Positions 1 through 7,680 of a DNA stretch of 39,012 bases are shown here, piece after piece. Origin of the DNA: WUQU01 sp038849025 (lineage in GTDB: Archaea > Thermoproteota > Bathyarchaeia > Bathyarchaeales > Bathycorpusculaceae); assembly GCA_038849025.1 (NCBI GenBank), contig JAWCNE010000008.1, positions 1-39,012 on the forward strand, given 5' to 3'. Numbering within the stretch: position 1 is the stretch's first letter; the number at the start of each line of letters is the position of its first letter. Under the pieces are notes generated by a model, which saw only the letters and a program-made list of their open reading frames with translations, was not told the DNA's origin and did no database searches. Made by a program: the position numbers and the translations under genes.

Positions 1-1
1 C

Positions 2-481
2 GAAGCCGTAACGAAAATTGGCTACTTTGATTTAATCATGTGTGGAGAAGCAAGCATCGACAGCTATTCAGGACAAGTTGGGCCGAGGCTTGCTGAAATT
101 CTAGGCATTTCAGCAGTGACATATGCGCGTAAGGTGGGCTTGGAGGGCGACACCATCTTTGTTGAACGAAGTTTAGAAGACTGCTTAGAAGTCGTTAAAG
201 TTAAAATGCCTGCATTATTGACTGTTACGAAGGAAATTAATGAGCCTAGAGTGCCAACGCTGATGGATGTTCTTAAAGCTTCAAGAAAAGAGCTTGTAAC
301 ATGGACTCTTTCAGACCTGGGAATTTCAAAAGAAAAAGTTGGAGCCATAGCTGTTCAAGTGTTAGAGGTTTCAGCGCCTAAGGTTGAACGGAAAAAAGTC
401 AGGATTGAGGGGGAAAACCCGAAAGAAATAGCTGAGAAGCTGGTTAAGGCTTTAATTCAAGACGGGGTGCTCGGAGGATAA
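2..481 (+). CDS. etfB: Electron transfer flavoprotein beta subunit (C-terminal part, 5' truncated by window edge)
   Basis: The open frame runs from the window edge, so the ATG at 38 is internal. The motif FDLIMCGEASIDSYSGQVGP and the following GPRLAEILGI segment are typical of the EtfB/FixA AMP/FAD-contacting region. EtfB pairs with EtfA to form a cytoplasmic FAD heterodimer that shuttles electrons between dehydrogenases and quinone or ferredoxin systems; some archaeal and bacterial FixAB-type ETFs bifurcate electrons. About 160 codons are visible of a usual 250-270. The stop overlaps a GGAGG ribosome-binding site for etfA, which starts 5 nt later, so the two are co-translated. Whether this ETF bifurcates cannot be told without the upstream genes. 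Confidence 0.93.
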   Translation, partial: EAVTKIGYFDLIMCGEASIDSYSGQVGPRLAEILGISAVTYARKVGLEGDTIFVERSLEDCLEVVKVKMPALLTVTKEINEPRVPTLMDVLKASRKELVTWTLSDLGISKEKVGAIAVQVLEVSAPKVERKKVRIEGENPKEIAEKLVKALIQDGVLGG

Positions 482-486
482 AAGAA

Positions 487-1455
487 ATGAGCTCCTTTAG
501 TGGAGTGTGGGTTTTCTCTGAAAACTTGGAATTGGCGGCAGAAATGCTGAGTAAAGGCAGAGAACTCGCAGACAAACTTCAAATGGAACTCGCAGCCATA
601 GTTTTAGGATACAATATTAAGGAACAAGCCGAGGCGTTGGCAGCCTACAGCGCCGACAGAATTCTCACAGCAGATAACCCGATTTTCAAAAGTTTACAGG
701 TGGAACCTTATCTTGGCGCCCTAGCCGATTTGGCGGTCAAACATAAACCCGAAATAATTTTGATAGGCTCAACTAGAAGGGGGAGGGAGCTTGCCGCGAG
801 GCTTGCCGCAAGACTCCAAACTGGCTTAATTCCAGACGTTTTAAAGCTTGAAATAAACGAAGAGAAAATGCTGACTGCTACTAGAATTGTTTACGGTGGA
901 AGGGGGGTAGCAACACAAACCTATAGGACAAAACCTCAAATAGCGACTATACCGCCGAGAACCTTTGAAAAGCCGAAACCCTCGGACAGAAAAGCTGAAG
1001 TGGTAGATGTCGAAGTTAAAGTTGAAGAACTAAAAGCGCAAATCGTAGAGATTAAACCTCTTGAGACAGCAAAGACCCGCATTGAAGAAGCTAAAGTGAT
1101 TGTCTGCGGCGGCAGAGGAGTTAGCAAAAAAGAAGACTTCAAAATGCTTGAAGAACTAGCAAACCTCTTAGGCGGACAAGTTGGGGGCACCCGACCATTG
1201 GCCGAAGATAGAAAATGGTTTTCAGAGTGGGTGGGGCTTTCTGGAAAAAAGGTTAAGCCTGAAATCTATATAGGATGCGGCATTTCCGGCATGATTCAGC
1301 ATATCGCGGGAATTCGAGATTCTAGGGTTATAGTGGCGATAAACAAGGATCCCAATGCAGCCATATTCGAAGTAGCCGATTACGCAGTGGTAGGCGACAT
1401 ATACCAGATAATTCCAGCCTTAATAGAAACTTTGAAGCAAACATTAAAACAATAG
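487..1455 (+). CDS. etfA: Electron transfer flavoprotein alpha subunit
   Basis: 322 residues, the normal EtfA/FixB length. Residues ~1-170 form the N-terminal ETF domain (GSTRRGRELAARLAARL around 97-113). Residues ~200-320 form the FAD-binding domain, with GGRGVSKKEDF, GCGISGMIQHIAGI and VAINKDPNAAIFEVADY, the classic FAD-binding signature. It binds FAD and, with EtfB just upstream, carries electrons between flavoprotein dehydrogenases and an acceptor. The ATG at 487 follows a GGAGG that overlaps the etfB stop. The TRPLAEDRKW variant of the FAD loop resembles FixB/YgcQ-like members rather than mitochondrial EtfA; this subgrouping is from memory. Confidence 0.95.
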   Translation: MSSFSGVWVFSENLELAAEMLSKGRELADKLQMELAAIVLGYNIKEQAEALAAYSADRILTADNPIFKSLQVEPYLGALADLAVKHKPEIILIGSTRRGRELAARLAARLQTGLIPDVLKLEINEEKMLTATRIVYGGRGVATQTYRTKPQIATIPPRTFEKPKPSDRKAEVVDVEVKVEELKAQIVEIKPLETAKTRIEEAKVIVCGGRGVSKKEDFKMLEELANLLGGQVGGTRPLAEDRKWFSEWVGLSGKKVKPEIYIGCGISGMIQHIAGIRDSRVIVAINKDPNAAIFEVADYAVVGDIYQIIPALIETLKQTLKQ

Positions 1456-1550
1456 CCAAAAATAAAGAGTTACGAACAGAGCCCCGATAAAATAAGGCTA
1501 CTTTGCTCTTTTTCGGCTATGTTCTCCATGTATTTTTATTTCTAGATTAG

Positions 1551-1564
1551 AAAAATTTATATTG
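1551..1564 (+). promoter_or_regulatory. TATA box of the thermosome gene
   Basis: AAAAATTTATATTG with a purine-rich BRE-like stretch just upstream. Its centre is about 47 nt ahead of the TTG start, predicting transcription from ~1585 and a short leader carrying the TAGGAGG ribosome-binding site at 1591-1597. Confidence 0.6.
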
Positions 1565-1605
1565 TAATGATGTTTCTGTTTGAGACGCATTAGGAGGTTG
1601 TTGGT

Positions 1606-3258
1606 TTGTCATCACCTACATCAGCTGGAGTCCCAGTTTTAATCTTAAAGGAAGGTTCAAGCCGTTCAAGAGGAAGAGAAGCGCAACACACTAACATAAT
1701 GGCTGCGAAAATAATAGCTGAAACTGTAAAGAGTTCCCTAGGCCCAAAGGGCATGGATAAAATGCTTGTAGACAGCTTCGGCGACGTGACAATTACGAGT
1801 GACGGCCGCACAATTCTAGACGAAATGGATGTTCAGCACCCAGCGGCAAAAATGATGGTTGAAGTAGCTAAAACTCAGGATAATGAGGCTGGAGATGGAA
1901 CAACAACTGCCGTGATACTTTCAGGCGAATTGCTGAGCAAAGCTGAAGAGTTAATCGGCAAAAACATCCACCCAACCATAATAATCGACGGATACAAAAA
2001 AGCCTCAGAGAAAGCGCTGGAAACCCTTGAGAAAATAGCAATTCCCGTAGACTTAAACTCTAGGGAATACATAAAAAAGGCTGCAATGACGTGCATGGCA
2101 AGTAAACTTGTAGCTGAACACAGAGAGTACTTGGCTGACTTAGCCGTGGAGGCGGTTCTTGAGGTTGCAGAGAAAGTAAACGGCAAATACAAAGTAGACA
2201 TAGAAGATGTCAAAGTGGAGAAAAAACCAGGGGAGTCTGTAAGGGATACAAAGCTCATAAACGGCATAGTCCTAGACAAGGAAGTCGTCCACTCAGGAAT
2301 GCCAAAACGTGTAGAAAACGCCAAAATAGCTTTGCTAGACACTTCTTTAGAAATTGAGAAAACAGAGTTTGATGCCAAAATCAATATTGAAACCCCAGAA
2401 CAGATGGATGCCTTCCTAAAACAGGAAGAAGCCATGCTAAAGGACATGGTGGAGAAACTCGCCGCAGTAGGCGCAAATGTTGTTTTGTGCCAGAAAGGAA
2501 TAGATGACATGGCTCAGCATTTCCTTGCTAGAAAAGGAATCCTTGCGGTAAGGAGAATAAAAAAGTCCGATATGGAGAAGCTTGCAAAAGCTACAGGAGG
2601 AAAAATAATAACAAATCTAGATGACATGAGCCCTGCAGACCTGGGCTACGCGAGCCTCGTTGAAGAACGCAAAATCGGCGACGACAAAATGACTTTCGTT
2701 GAGGGATGTAAACATCCCCGCGCTGTTACAATTTTGATAAGGGGCGGAACAGAACGCATAGTAGACGAGGCGGAACGTTCACTTCACGACGCTTTATGTG
2801 TAGCCCGAGACGTAGTTGAAGAGCCGAAAGTTCTGGCAGGAGGCGGGGCTCCGGAGCTTGAAATTGCCCGAACGCTTAAGAAGTACGCAGAAACCCTTCC
2901 AGGCAGAGAACAGCTTGCAGTTAAAAGCTTTGCAGAAGCCCTCGAAGCAATTCCGGCGACGCTTACTGAAAATGCTGGTTTAGACCCTATTGACATACTC
3001 TCAGAGCTTAGGGCAAGACATGAGAAAGGCGATGTTTGGACTGGAATAGAAGTCACTTCAGGGAAAGTTCAAGACATGAGAGAAGCCGGCGTTTTCGAAC
3101 CGTTATCGGTCAAAAAACAAGCGATAAAATCTGCAACAGAAGCCGCTTCAATGATCCTTAAAATAGACGACGTTATCGCAGCTGGAAAAGCTAAGGCTCC
3201 CCCAATGCCGCCTAAAGGCCCGCCGGGAGGCGAATATCCAGGCGCCGGGGAGTATTAG
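1606..3258 (+). CDS. thsA: Thermosome subunit (group II chaperonin)
   Basis: 550 residues, normal for an archaeal thermosome subunit. Visible hallmarks are SSLGPKGMDKMLVDSFGDVTIT near the N terminus, the GDGTTT nucleotide-binding motif at ~96-101, and the GGGAPE segment of the C-terminal equatorial domain. The tail ends in a Gly/Pro-rich stretch (GGEYPGAGEY) as in other archaeal subunits. The protein assembles into an eight-membered double ring that folds proteins with ATP in the cytoplasm. The TTG at 1606 is chosen because it lies 8 nt after a strong AGGAGG and ~20 nt from the predicted transcription start. Only one subunit gene is visible. The stop codon is in the same frame as rpoK. Confidence 0.97.
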   Translation: MSSPTSAGVPVLILKEGSSRSRGREAQHTNIMAAKIIAETVKSSLGPKGMDKMLVDSFGDVTITSDGRTILDEMDVQHPAAKMMVEVAKTQDNEAGDGTTTAVILSGELLSKAEELIGKNIHPTIIIDGYKKASEKALETLEKIAIPVDLNSREYIKKAAMTCMASKLVAEHREYLADLAVEAVLEVAEKVNGKYKVDIEDVKVEKKPGESVRDTKLINGIVLDKEVVHSGMPKRVENAKIALLDTSLEIEKTEFDAKINIETPEQMDAFLKQEEAMLKDMVEKLAAVGANVVLCQKGIDDMAQHFLARKGILAVRRIKKSDMEKLAKATGGKIITNLDDMSPADLGYASLVEERKIGDDKMTFVEGCKHPRAVTILIRGGTERIVDEAERSLHDALCVARDVVEEPKVLAGGGAPELEIARTLKKYAETLPGREQLAVKSFAEALEAIPATLTENAGLDPIDILSELRARHEKGDVWTGIEVTSGKVQDMREAGVFEPLSVKKQAIKSATEAASMILKIDDVIAAGKAKAPPMPPKGPPGGEYPGAGEY

Positions 3259-3285
3259 GATACGTCTGAAAAAGAGAAGAAAATT

Positions 3286-3522
3286 TTGATAGGCCCTCCA
3301 AAACTAACGCGTTTCGAGAAGGCAAGGGTAGTTGGTGCTAGAGCTCTCCAAATTTCGATGGGCGCCCCAATTCTCGTCGACGTTTCAGAATCTTCGTTAA
3401 GCCCCATAGACATCGCCTTAAAAGAGCTTGAAGCTGGCATACTGCCCATAACCATTAGGCGGACACTGCCAGACGGCACATATCAGGATATACCTTTAAA
3501 GTGGCTCCTAGAAAAAGCGTAA
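3286..3522 (+). CDS. rpoK: DNA-directed RNA polymerase subunit K (Rpb6/omega homologue)
   Basis: The core LTRFEKARVVGARALQISMG followed by GAPILVDV and LPITIRRTLPDGT is the RpoK/Rpb6 signature, and the length is normal. RpoK clamps the largest polymerase subunits and helps enzyme assembly. The start is awkward: no ATG or GTG lies between the thermosome TAG and the conserved core. TTG at 3286 is the best canonical choice, with GAGAAG 7 nt upstream; it gives MIGPPKLTRF. The in-frame codons before it (DTSEKEKKI) look coding and run back to the thermosome stop at 3256-3258, so an unusual start further upstream is possible. Probably co-transcribed with the thermosome gene. Confidence 0.93.
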   Translation: MIGPPKLTRFEKARVVGARALQISMGAPILVDVSESSLSPIDIALKELEAGILPITIRRTLPDGTYQDIPLKWLLEKA

Positions 3523-3540
3523 TTTTTCTTTTTTCCTTTT
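3522..3540 (+). terminator. T-rich archaeal terminator after rpoK
   Basis: Three runs of T (five, six and five or more) directly follow the rpoK stop and precede a convergent gene. Archaeal polymerase terminates at such T tracts without a hairpin. Confidence 0.6.
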
Positions 3541-4337
3541 TAGAATGGCGGGGGTGGTGGAGGCGGAGGAACCCTCTTAGCCTCCTTTGCCACCATAGCA
3601 TAGTAATATAGTGTTAGTGAAATTGGGATAATTGGTTGAACGAAGGCTGCGGCAACGTTGCTTAAAAGGGTGCTGAAAGGCCCGAGGGGTTGCCCAATCA
3701 AACTCCCAATGAAAGATACGAAGATCACCGCCAAATACACTGTTAAAAGTAGGGCGAAGGTTTTTAGCCAACGATAGCTTACGAGTTTTCTGCTTCTAGA
3801 TAGGCTTTCTATAGCGCCGATGTCTTCTACAATAATTGCTGGAACAACCAGAGAAAACATTATTGAAAGTATTAATCCAGGAATTATCAAGGCAAGAGCG
3901 CCCAGCCCAATCAATATTCCAGTTATCAAAGCAGCTATCAAAAGGGAAATAAGCTTGTAAACTGTGAAGTTGAAGGCTTCTGTAAGGCTTGCCTTGCCCT
4001 TTTCTATTAGGTCTGCAGTACATTTAACACAAATTCCAGTTACAACGGTGTTCATTATCCACGATATTATGGCCAGAATAAAAGCCATAGCCAGAAATGC
4101 CACCATAAAACTCCAAAACCAGTTTTGTATCTCTTCTATGGATGCCCCGGGCTCTGGAATATTAGCTACGGCTGTTGTAGCGAAGTTATAGACTATGGAA
4201 CTGAGGCTTCCTATAACTATCGCTGCAGCAAGAAAGGGCGCAAAAAATATTATGAAATTTTTAGAATAGATTGTGAAAGCCATCCTTAAAATTTCATCTA
4301 GGGGCAACTCATTTTCCGGTTTTTGGATAATGCTCAT
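3540..4337 (-). CDS. Multi-pass membrane protein (GPDPase-membrane-domain / DUF7847-like), function unknown
   Basis: 265 residues with about five to six hydrophobic helices (roughly 28-50, 70-98, 128-150, 150-172, 193-216, 225-250). The architecture, with an amphipathic N terminus and an internal ESLSRSRKLVSYRW segment between helices, resembles the membrane domain of glycerophosphodiester phosphodiesterase-like and YciC-like proteins; no catalytic domain is present. The C terminus carries eight consecutive prolines (VPPPPPPPPF). The ATG at 4337 follows GAAGGG at about 9 nt. It sits 39 nt downstream of the Mut7-C gene on the same strand and may be the last gene of that run. Function not inferred. 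Confidence 0.8.
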   Translation of the reverse strand: MSIIQKPENELPLDEILRMAFTIYSKNFIIFFAPFLAAAIVIGSLSSIVYNFATTAVANIPEPGASIEEIQNWFWSFMVAFLAMAFILAIISWIMNTVVTGICVKCTADLIEKGKASLTEAFNFTVYKLISLLIAALITGILIGLGALALIIPGLILSIMFSLVVPAIIVEDIGAIESLSRSRKLVSYRWLKTFALLLTVYLAVIFVSFIGSLIGQPLGPFSTLLSNVAAAFVQPIIPISLTLYYYAMVAKEAKRVPPPPPPPPF

Positions 4338-4376
4338 CCAAATTAGCCCTTCTTATCTTTTGCACGTATTGGTAAA

Positions 4377-4865
4377 TTAATTTTGTGCGGTTAGTTTCTT
4401 CAGGTTTTCTTTTGCAGTTTCAAGGGTTTTCCGTATTCTTGTCCAGTGAGCGCCTTGCCAATAGATTTGTCCGCATTTTGGGCACTGCCAGAACTCGTTG
4501 TAATAAGAAAAAGTGGTTTTTTCAACCTTGTCTGCAACTTTCTCTTTCGGCAACGGCTTTACTCTTGTGTTGCACTTTGGACACCTAGACGTTGCCATGT
4601 CTATGTCTAGGTTTATGCCGAATTTTTTGGCGAGTTTCGCTAGCCTTTCCGCTTCTGTTTGTCCCTCCATATAGAAGGCTTGGACGCCTTTAGCTGTGGC
4701 TTGTTGGTAAAGCTCCAAATCCCTTGTGAGGAGAATCCTCCTCTCTTTTTTAGCTATGGTAATTAGCTGCGAGTCATCCAGTTTATTTGAGTATTTCACG
4801 TTGTGTCCTAACATTCGAAGCCAACGCGTAAGCTTTCCAAGCATCCCGTCAGCGATAAACTTCAA
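4377..4865 (-). CDS. Mut7-C family PIN-like RNase with zinc ribbon
   Basis: 162 residues. The N-terminal FIADGMLGKLTRWLRMLG and LLTRD segments are the PIN-fold motifs of the Mut7-C family (PF01927, COG1656), with conserved acidic residues D6 and D50 for metal binding. Residues ~93-137 contain a zinc ribbon: CPKC, then CPKC about 35 residues later. The family is named for the C-terminal domain of C. elegans Mut-7 and is predicted to cleave RNA. Its start overlaps the end of the dihydroorotase gene by 4 nt, which implies translational coupling. The substrate is not known. Confidence 0.9.
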   Translation of the reverse strand: MKFIADGMLGKLTRWLRMLGHNVKYSNKLDDSQLITIAKKERRILLTRDLELYQQATAKGVQAFYMEGQTEAERLAKLAKKFGINLDIDMATSRCPKCNTRVKPLPKEKVADKVEKTTFSYYNEFWQCPKCGQIYWQGAHWTRIRKTLETAKENLKKLTAQN

Positions 4866-6208
4866 GGTTCGCTTCGCTCCTTAATTATTTCGCCACAGCC
4901 AGCTTCGGCAACTATTTCGCCTTCATCCATAACCAGTTGGCCGCCTACAAAAGTTTTGACCGGCCTGCCTTTAACAAGTTTACCGTCGAAGGGAGAGTAC
5001 TTGGCTTTAGAATAAAACTTTGACGCGTCAATTCTGTATTCGCGCCTTAAATCAACTGCTATCAAGTCGGCTTTATTTCCCTCTTTTAGACTTCCCCTAT
5101 CTCTTAAACCGAAAATTTTGGCTGGGTTCTCAGCCATCAACCTAACTAGTTCAGCTAAGCTTAGCTTTCCCTGATTCACCTCTGTAAGCAGAAGCGGAAG
5201 CGTTGTTTCAAGCCCCGATATGCCCATTTTAACATTCCAAATCACATCCGTTTTTTTCTCTTCAATCGCATGGGGCGCATGGTCCGAAGCAATGATATCC
5301 ACTGCCCCGTCCTTTACGCCGCTCCAAAGCGCACTCATTTGTTTTTTCTCTCTAACAGGCGGCACCGTCAAAGCCAATGCGCCTATACGATTCAGATCCT
5401 CAACGGATAAAAACAGATGATGTGGTGTAGTCTCACATGTTACGGGCAGCCCAGCTTTTTTCGCTTCAACTATTGCTTTCAAGCTTTTTTCTGTGCTTAC
5501 GTGGCAAAAGTGCACTCGAGTGCTTGTCTCCTTTTCAATTGCTATTATGCGTTTTACAGCCTTTACTTCAGCTTCTTCGGAATGCGCCTCAAGAAAGGCT
5601 TCAATGTCGTTGCGGCCTTTGCTTTTAAGCCTTTTTTCAGAGTTTTTCAAAGTTTTTTTGTCTTCTGCGTGAACCGCCACAGGAAACCGTTGTCCCACAA
5701 TTTTGAAGGCTTCTTTAATGGCGTTATCATCTTCAACTTTTAGTCCGCCAAGCTGTTCGCCCATGAAAAGTTTGAAGGCTATGGCTCCTTCACCGATTAT
5801 CTCGCCTATTTCCTGCATATTTTTGGGGAATTCGGAGTAAAAGCCAACATTGACGAAAATCTTCTTTTCAGCGATTTTCATTCTGTTTCTCAATGTTTCA
5901 GCGGTCATAGTCATCGGGTTGTTGTTAGGCATGTCTAAAACGGTGGTTATTCCGCCTGCAGCTGCAGCAGCTGTTCCGCTTTGAAAGTCTTCTTTATGGG
6001 ATTTACCTTCATCCCTTAAATGCACATGAGCATCTATTAGGCCAGGCAGAACAAAAAGCCCTTTAAGGCTTAATGTGGATTCAGCTTGGGGCATATGTGT
6101 TTCTTTTCCAATTTTGAAGATTTTTCCCTTTTTCACCGCTAGACAGCACTCTATTATCGTTTTATCTATGTAGGCTTTCAGATCTTTTAGGACTAGGTCA
6201 ACGTTCAA
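4862..6208 (-). CDS. pyrC: Dihydroorotase
   Basis: 448 residues, matching class I dihydroorotases. The metal site is complete: H61-x-H63 in GLIDAHVHLRDEG, K146 in AFKLFMG (the lysine normally carboxylated), H180 in VAVHAED, H236 in HFCHVST, and D309 in IIASDHAPH. It interconverts carbamoyl-aspartate and dihydroorotate in pyrimidine synthesis. Allantoinase and hydantoinase are close relatives, but the PNNNP and VPPVR motifs and the presence of pyrF elsewhere in the window favour dihydroorotase. The TTG start is preceded by GGGAG at about 7 nt. It lies 56 nt after the FAU-1 gene and overlaps the Mut7-C gene. Confidence 0.93.
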   Translation of the reverse strand: MNVDLVLKDLKAYIDKTIIECCLAVKKGKIFKIGKETHMPQAESTLSLKGLFVLPGLIDAHVHLRDEGKSHKEDFQSGTAAAAAGGITTVLDMPNNNPMTMTAETLRNRMKIAEKKIFVNVGFYSEFPKNMQEIGEIIGEGAIAFKLFMGEQLGGLKVEDDNAIKEAFKIVGQRFPVAVHAEDKKTLKNSEKRLKSKGRNDIEAFLEAHSEEAEVKAVKRIIAIEKETSTRVHFCHVSTEKSLKAIVEAKKAGLPVTCETTPHHLFLSVEDLNRIGALALTVPPVREKKQMSALWSGVKDGAVDIIASDHAPHAIEEKKTDVIWNVKMGISGLETTLPLLLTEVNQGKLSLAELVRLMAENPAKIFGLRDRGSLKEGNKADLIAVDLRREYRIDASKFYSKAKYSPFDGKLVKGRPVKTFVGGQLVMDEGEIVAEAGCGEIIKERSEP

Positions 6209-6264
6209 TTGGGCTCTCCCTTGAAATAGAAAATAAAAAGGCGTCTATTCTAAATAAAGTTAGC

Positions 6265-7680
6265 CTAAAAATTTTGAACAAAAGTGTTTTCGGTGAAAAG
6301 CTTCGCTGTATTTTTAACCCTTTCAAAGAGCGCCTTACTTAAAAAGCCCCGTTCAAAAGCCTTTTCAAGCTTCTCCATGTCTACGATTTTTGTTTTGCCG
6401 TTAGGATGGATGCAGATGTCAACTTCCAAGTCTACGTAACGTATTGCGGTTGGATAAACTTCCACAGGCGTGTTTAGGTTTATGTATGCTCCTTTCCATT
6501 TTCCATCCTTGGAGAAATAGTTTGTTGTTATGTGCCATTCGCCTGGTTTTGTCTGGCTTACTGCTTTGTCGCCAGCCTCTTTCGCCACTCCAAGTCCGTC
6601 GTAAAAACCATCCGCCCTAATAGTTCTACAGTATTTTATTTCCTCGTTGTTTATGGTTTCTATTGTGGCTTGTCCAAGGCGAAACACTGCACCGTTCAGC
6701 TTGACATGTTCCACATCAACGGTTGCGCCTTCCCCTGGAAACTCTGGCTGCGCTTGTCTTTTAAACAGTTCTTCCACTTCGACATGGCTTTGGCCCTTTT
6801 CCAGAAGCTTTTCAGCCATTTCCAATGCTGCTGAAACGTTGCCGCCGCAGCTTTTGTAGAAGTGGTGCCCTTCAAGAGTTGGCGTTACTGAAGCCCTAAG
6901 CTGGTCAAGTTTTCTTTTTGAGACGTATGGAAATTCAACATCTAAGAAGTATAATCCTTCAAGGAGAAGGGCTGGCGCCTCTGTGGATGCGGCTTTCTCG
7001 TTTAAAGTCTTAACTTTTTCGGCGAGGCGTGCAATCTCTTTTTCCAGGAAGTCTCTTGGCTTTTGGGCTGCGGGTTCCCGCCAAATTATTCCCCAACCTT
7101 CAAGCGAAAGCTGTTTTCCCAGGGCGTAAAGTTCCGCCCGCTTGTTTAAGTCTCGGATTTTTAGGCTTACGCCAGTTCTGCCCTTACGCACAAGTATGGC
7201 GTAGTCTCCCACAATTTTAAGCTGGGCTGTTAAAACTGGAGTTTTTCTGCCAAGCCTTTTACGCTCAACTTGAACAATCATTTCATTTTGATTTGCGCTT
7301 GAAGCCTTTTGTTTTGGAAGCATCCCAACTGTTCCACTCCCTATGTCTATGTAAACCAAGTTTTCATCGGCGTTTACCACGCGTCCTTTATATATGCCGT
7401 CAACGCTAAGGCTCCATTTTCTGGTTAAGGCGTCCTCAAAATATGAATGCGTAATCGCTTTGAAGGTTTCCGTGGCTTCGGCTGTGCCTAACGCAACAAC
7501 CCCTTGAAGATCATACCTATCTTTTACTTTTATGTCTGAAGGCCCATTATTGTCAGGAATACTGAAACGTGTTTTTATCGCTTGGGAAGGTTGGACTATT
7601 TGGAAGCCATTTTCCAGAAGCAATTTCGTTAAGGCTGTTGTATAGATTCCTCTAACTTTAGCTCTCAAAGGTTTAGCCAA
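6265..7680 (-). CDS. fau-1: FAU-1-type RNase E/G-like AU-rich RNA-binding ribonuclease
   Basis: 471 residues, the usual FAU-1 length. Residues ~90-125 hold an RNase E/G-type S1-like segment (IYKGRVVNADENLVYIDIG, GMLPK). Residues ~320-450 form a DUF402 domain (EVYPTAIRYVDLEVDICIHP, then DMEKLEKAFERG). FAU-1 of Pyrococcus binds AU-rich RNA and has been reported to act in 5S rRNA processing; that role is from the family. The TTG start at 7680 overlaps the rtcA stop by 8 nt and AAGG lies just before it. The order rtcA > fau-1 > pyrC > mut7-C suggests an RNA-processing operon. Confidence 0.9.
   Translation of the reverse strand: MAKPLRAKVRGIYTTALTKLLLENGFQIVQPSQAIKTRFSIPDNNGPSDIKVKDRYDLQGVVALGTAEATETFKAITHSYFEDALTRKWSLSVDGIYKGRVVNADENLVYIDIGSGTVGMLPKQKASSANQNEMIVQVERKRLGRKTPVLTAQLKIVGDYAILVRKGRTGVSLKIRDLNKRAELYALGKQLSLEGWGIIWREPAAQKPRDFLEKEIARLAEKVKTLNEKAASTEAPALLLEGLYFLDVEFPYVSKRKLDQLRASVTPTLEGHHFYKSCGGNVSAALEMAEKLLEKGQSHVEVEELFKRQAQPEFPGEGATVDVEHVKLNGAVFRLGQATIETINNEEIKYCRTIRADGFYDGLGVAKEAGDKAVSQTKPGEWHITTNYFSKDGKWKGAYINLNTPVEVYPTAIRYVDLEVDICIHPNGKTKIVDMEKLEKAFERGFLSKALFERVKNTAKLFTENTFVQNF

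Noticed and set aside
38..481. ATG at 38 as the start of etfB
   Set aside because: The frame is open to the window edge and residues before it (KIGYFDLI) match the family, so the ATG is internal.
1564..1600. Box C/D-like TGATGT before the thermosome gene
   Set aside because: No D box (CTGA) at a suitable distance; the stretch is explained by the promoter and leader.
1875..2510. 211-codon minus-strand ORF inside the thermosome gene
   Set aside because: Serine-rich shadow of a highly conserved gene; no start signal or homology.
3256..3258. TAG as pyrrolysine, fusing thermosome and RpoK
   Set aside because: The thermosome tail ends normally, other genes in the window stop at TAG, and no Pyl machinery is visible here.
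5417..5743. Cys/Phe-rich plus-strand ORF inside the dihydroorotase gene
   Set aside because: Antisense to a clearly coding pyrC with an intact active site; composition is that of a shadow frame.
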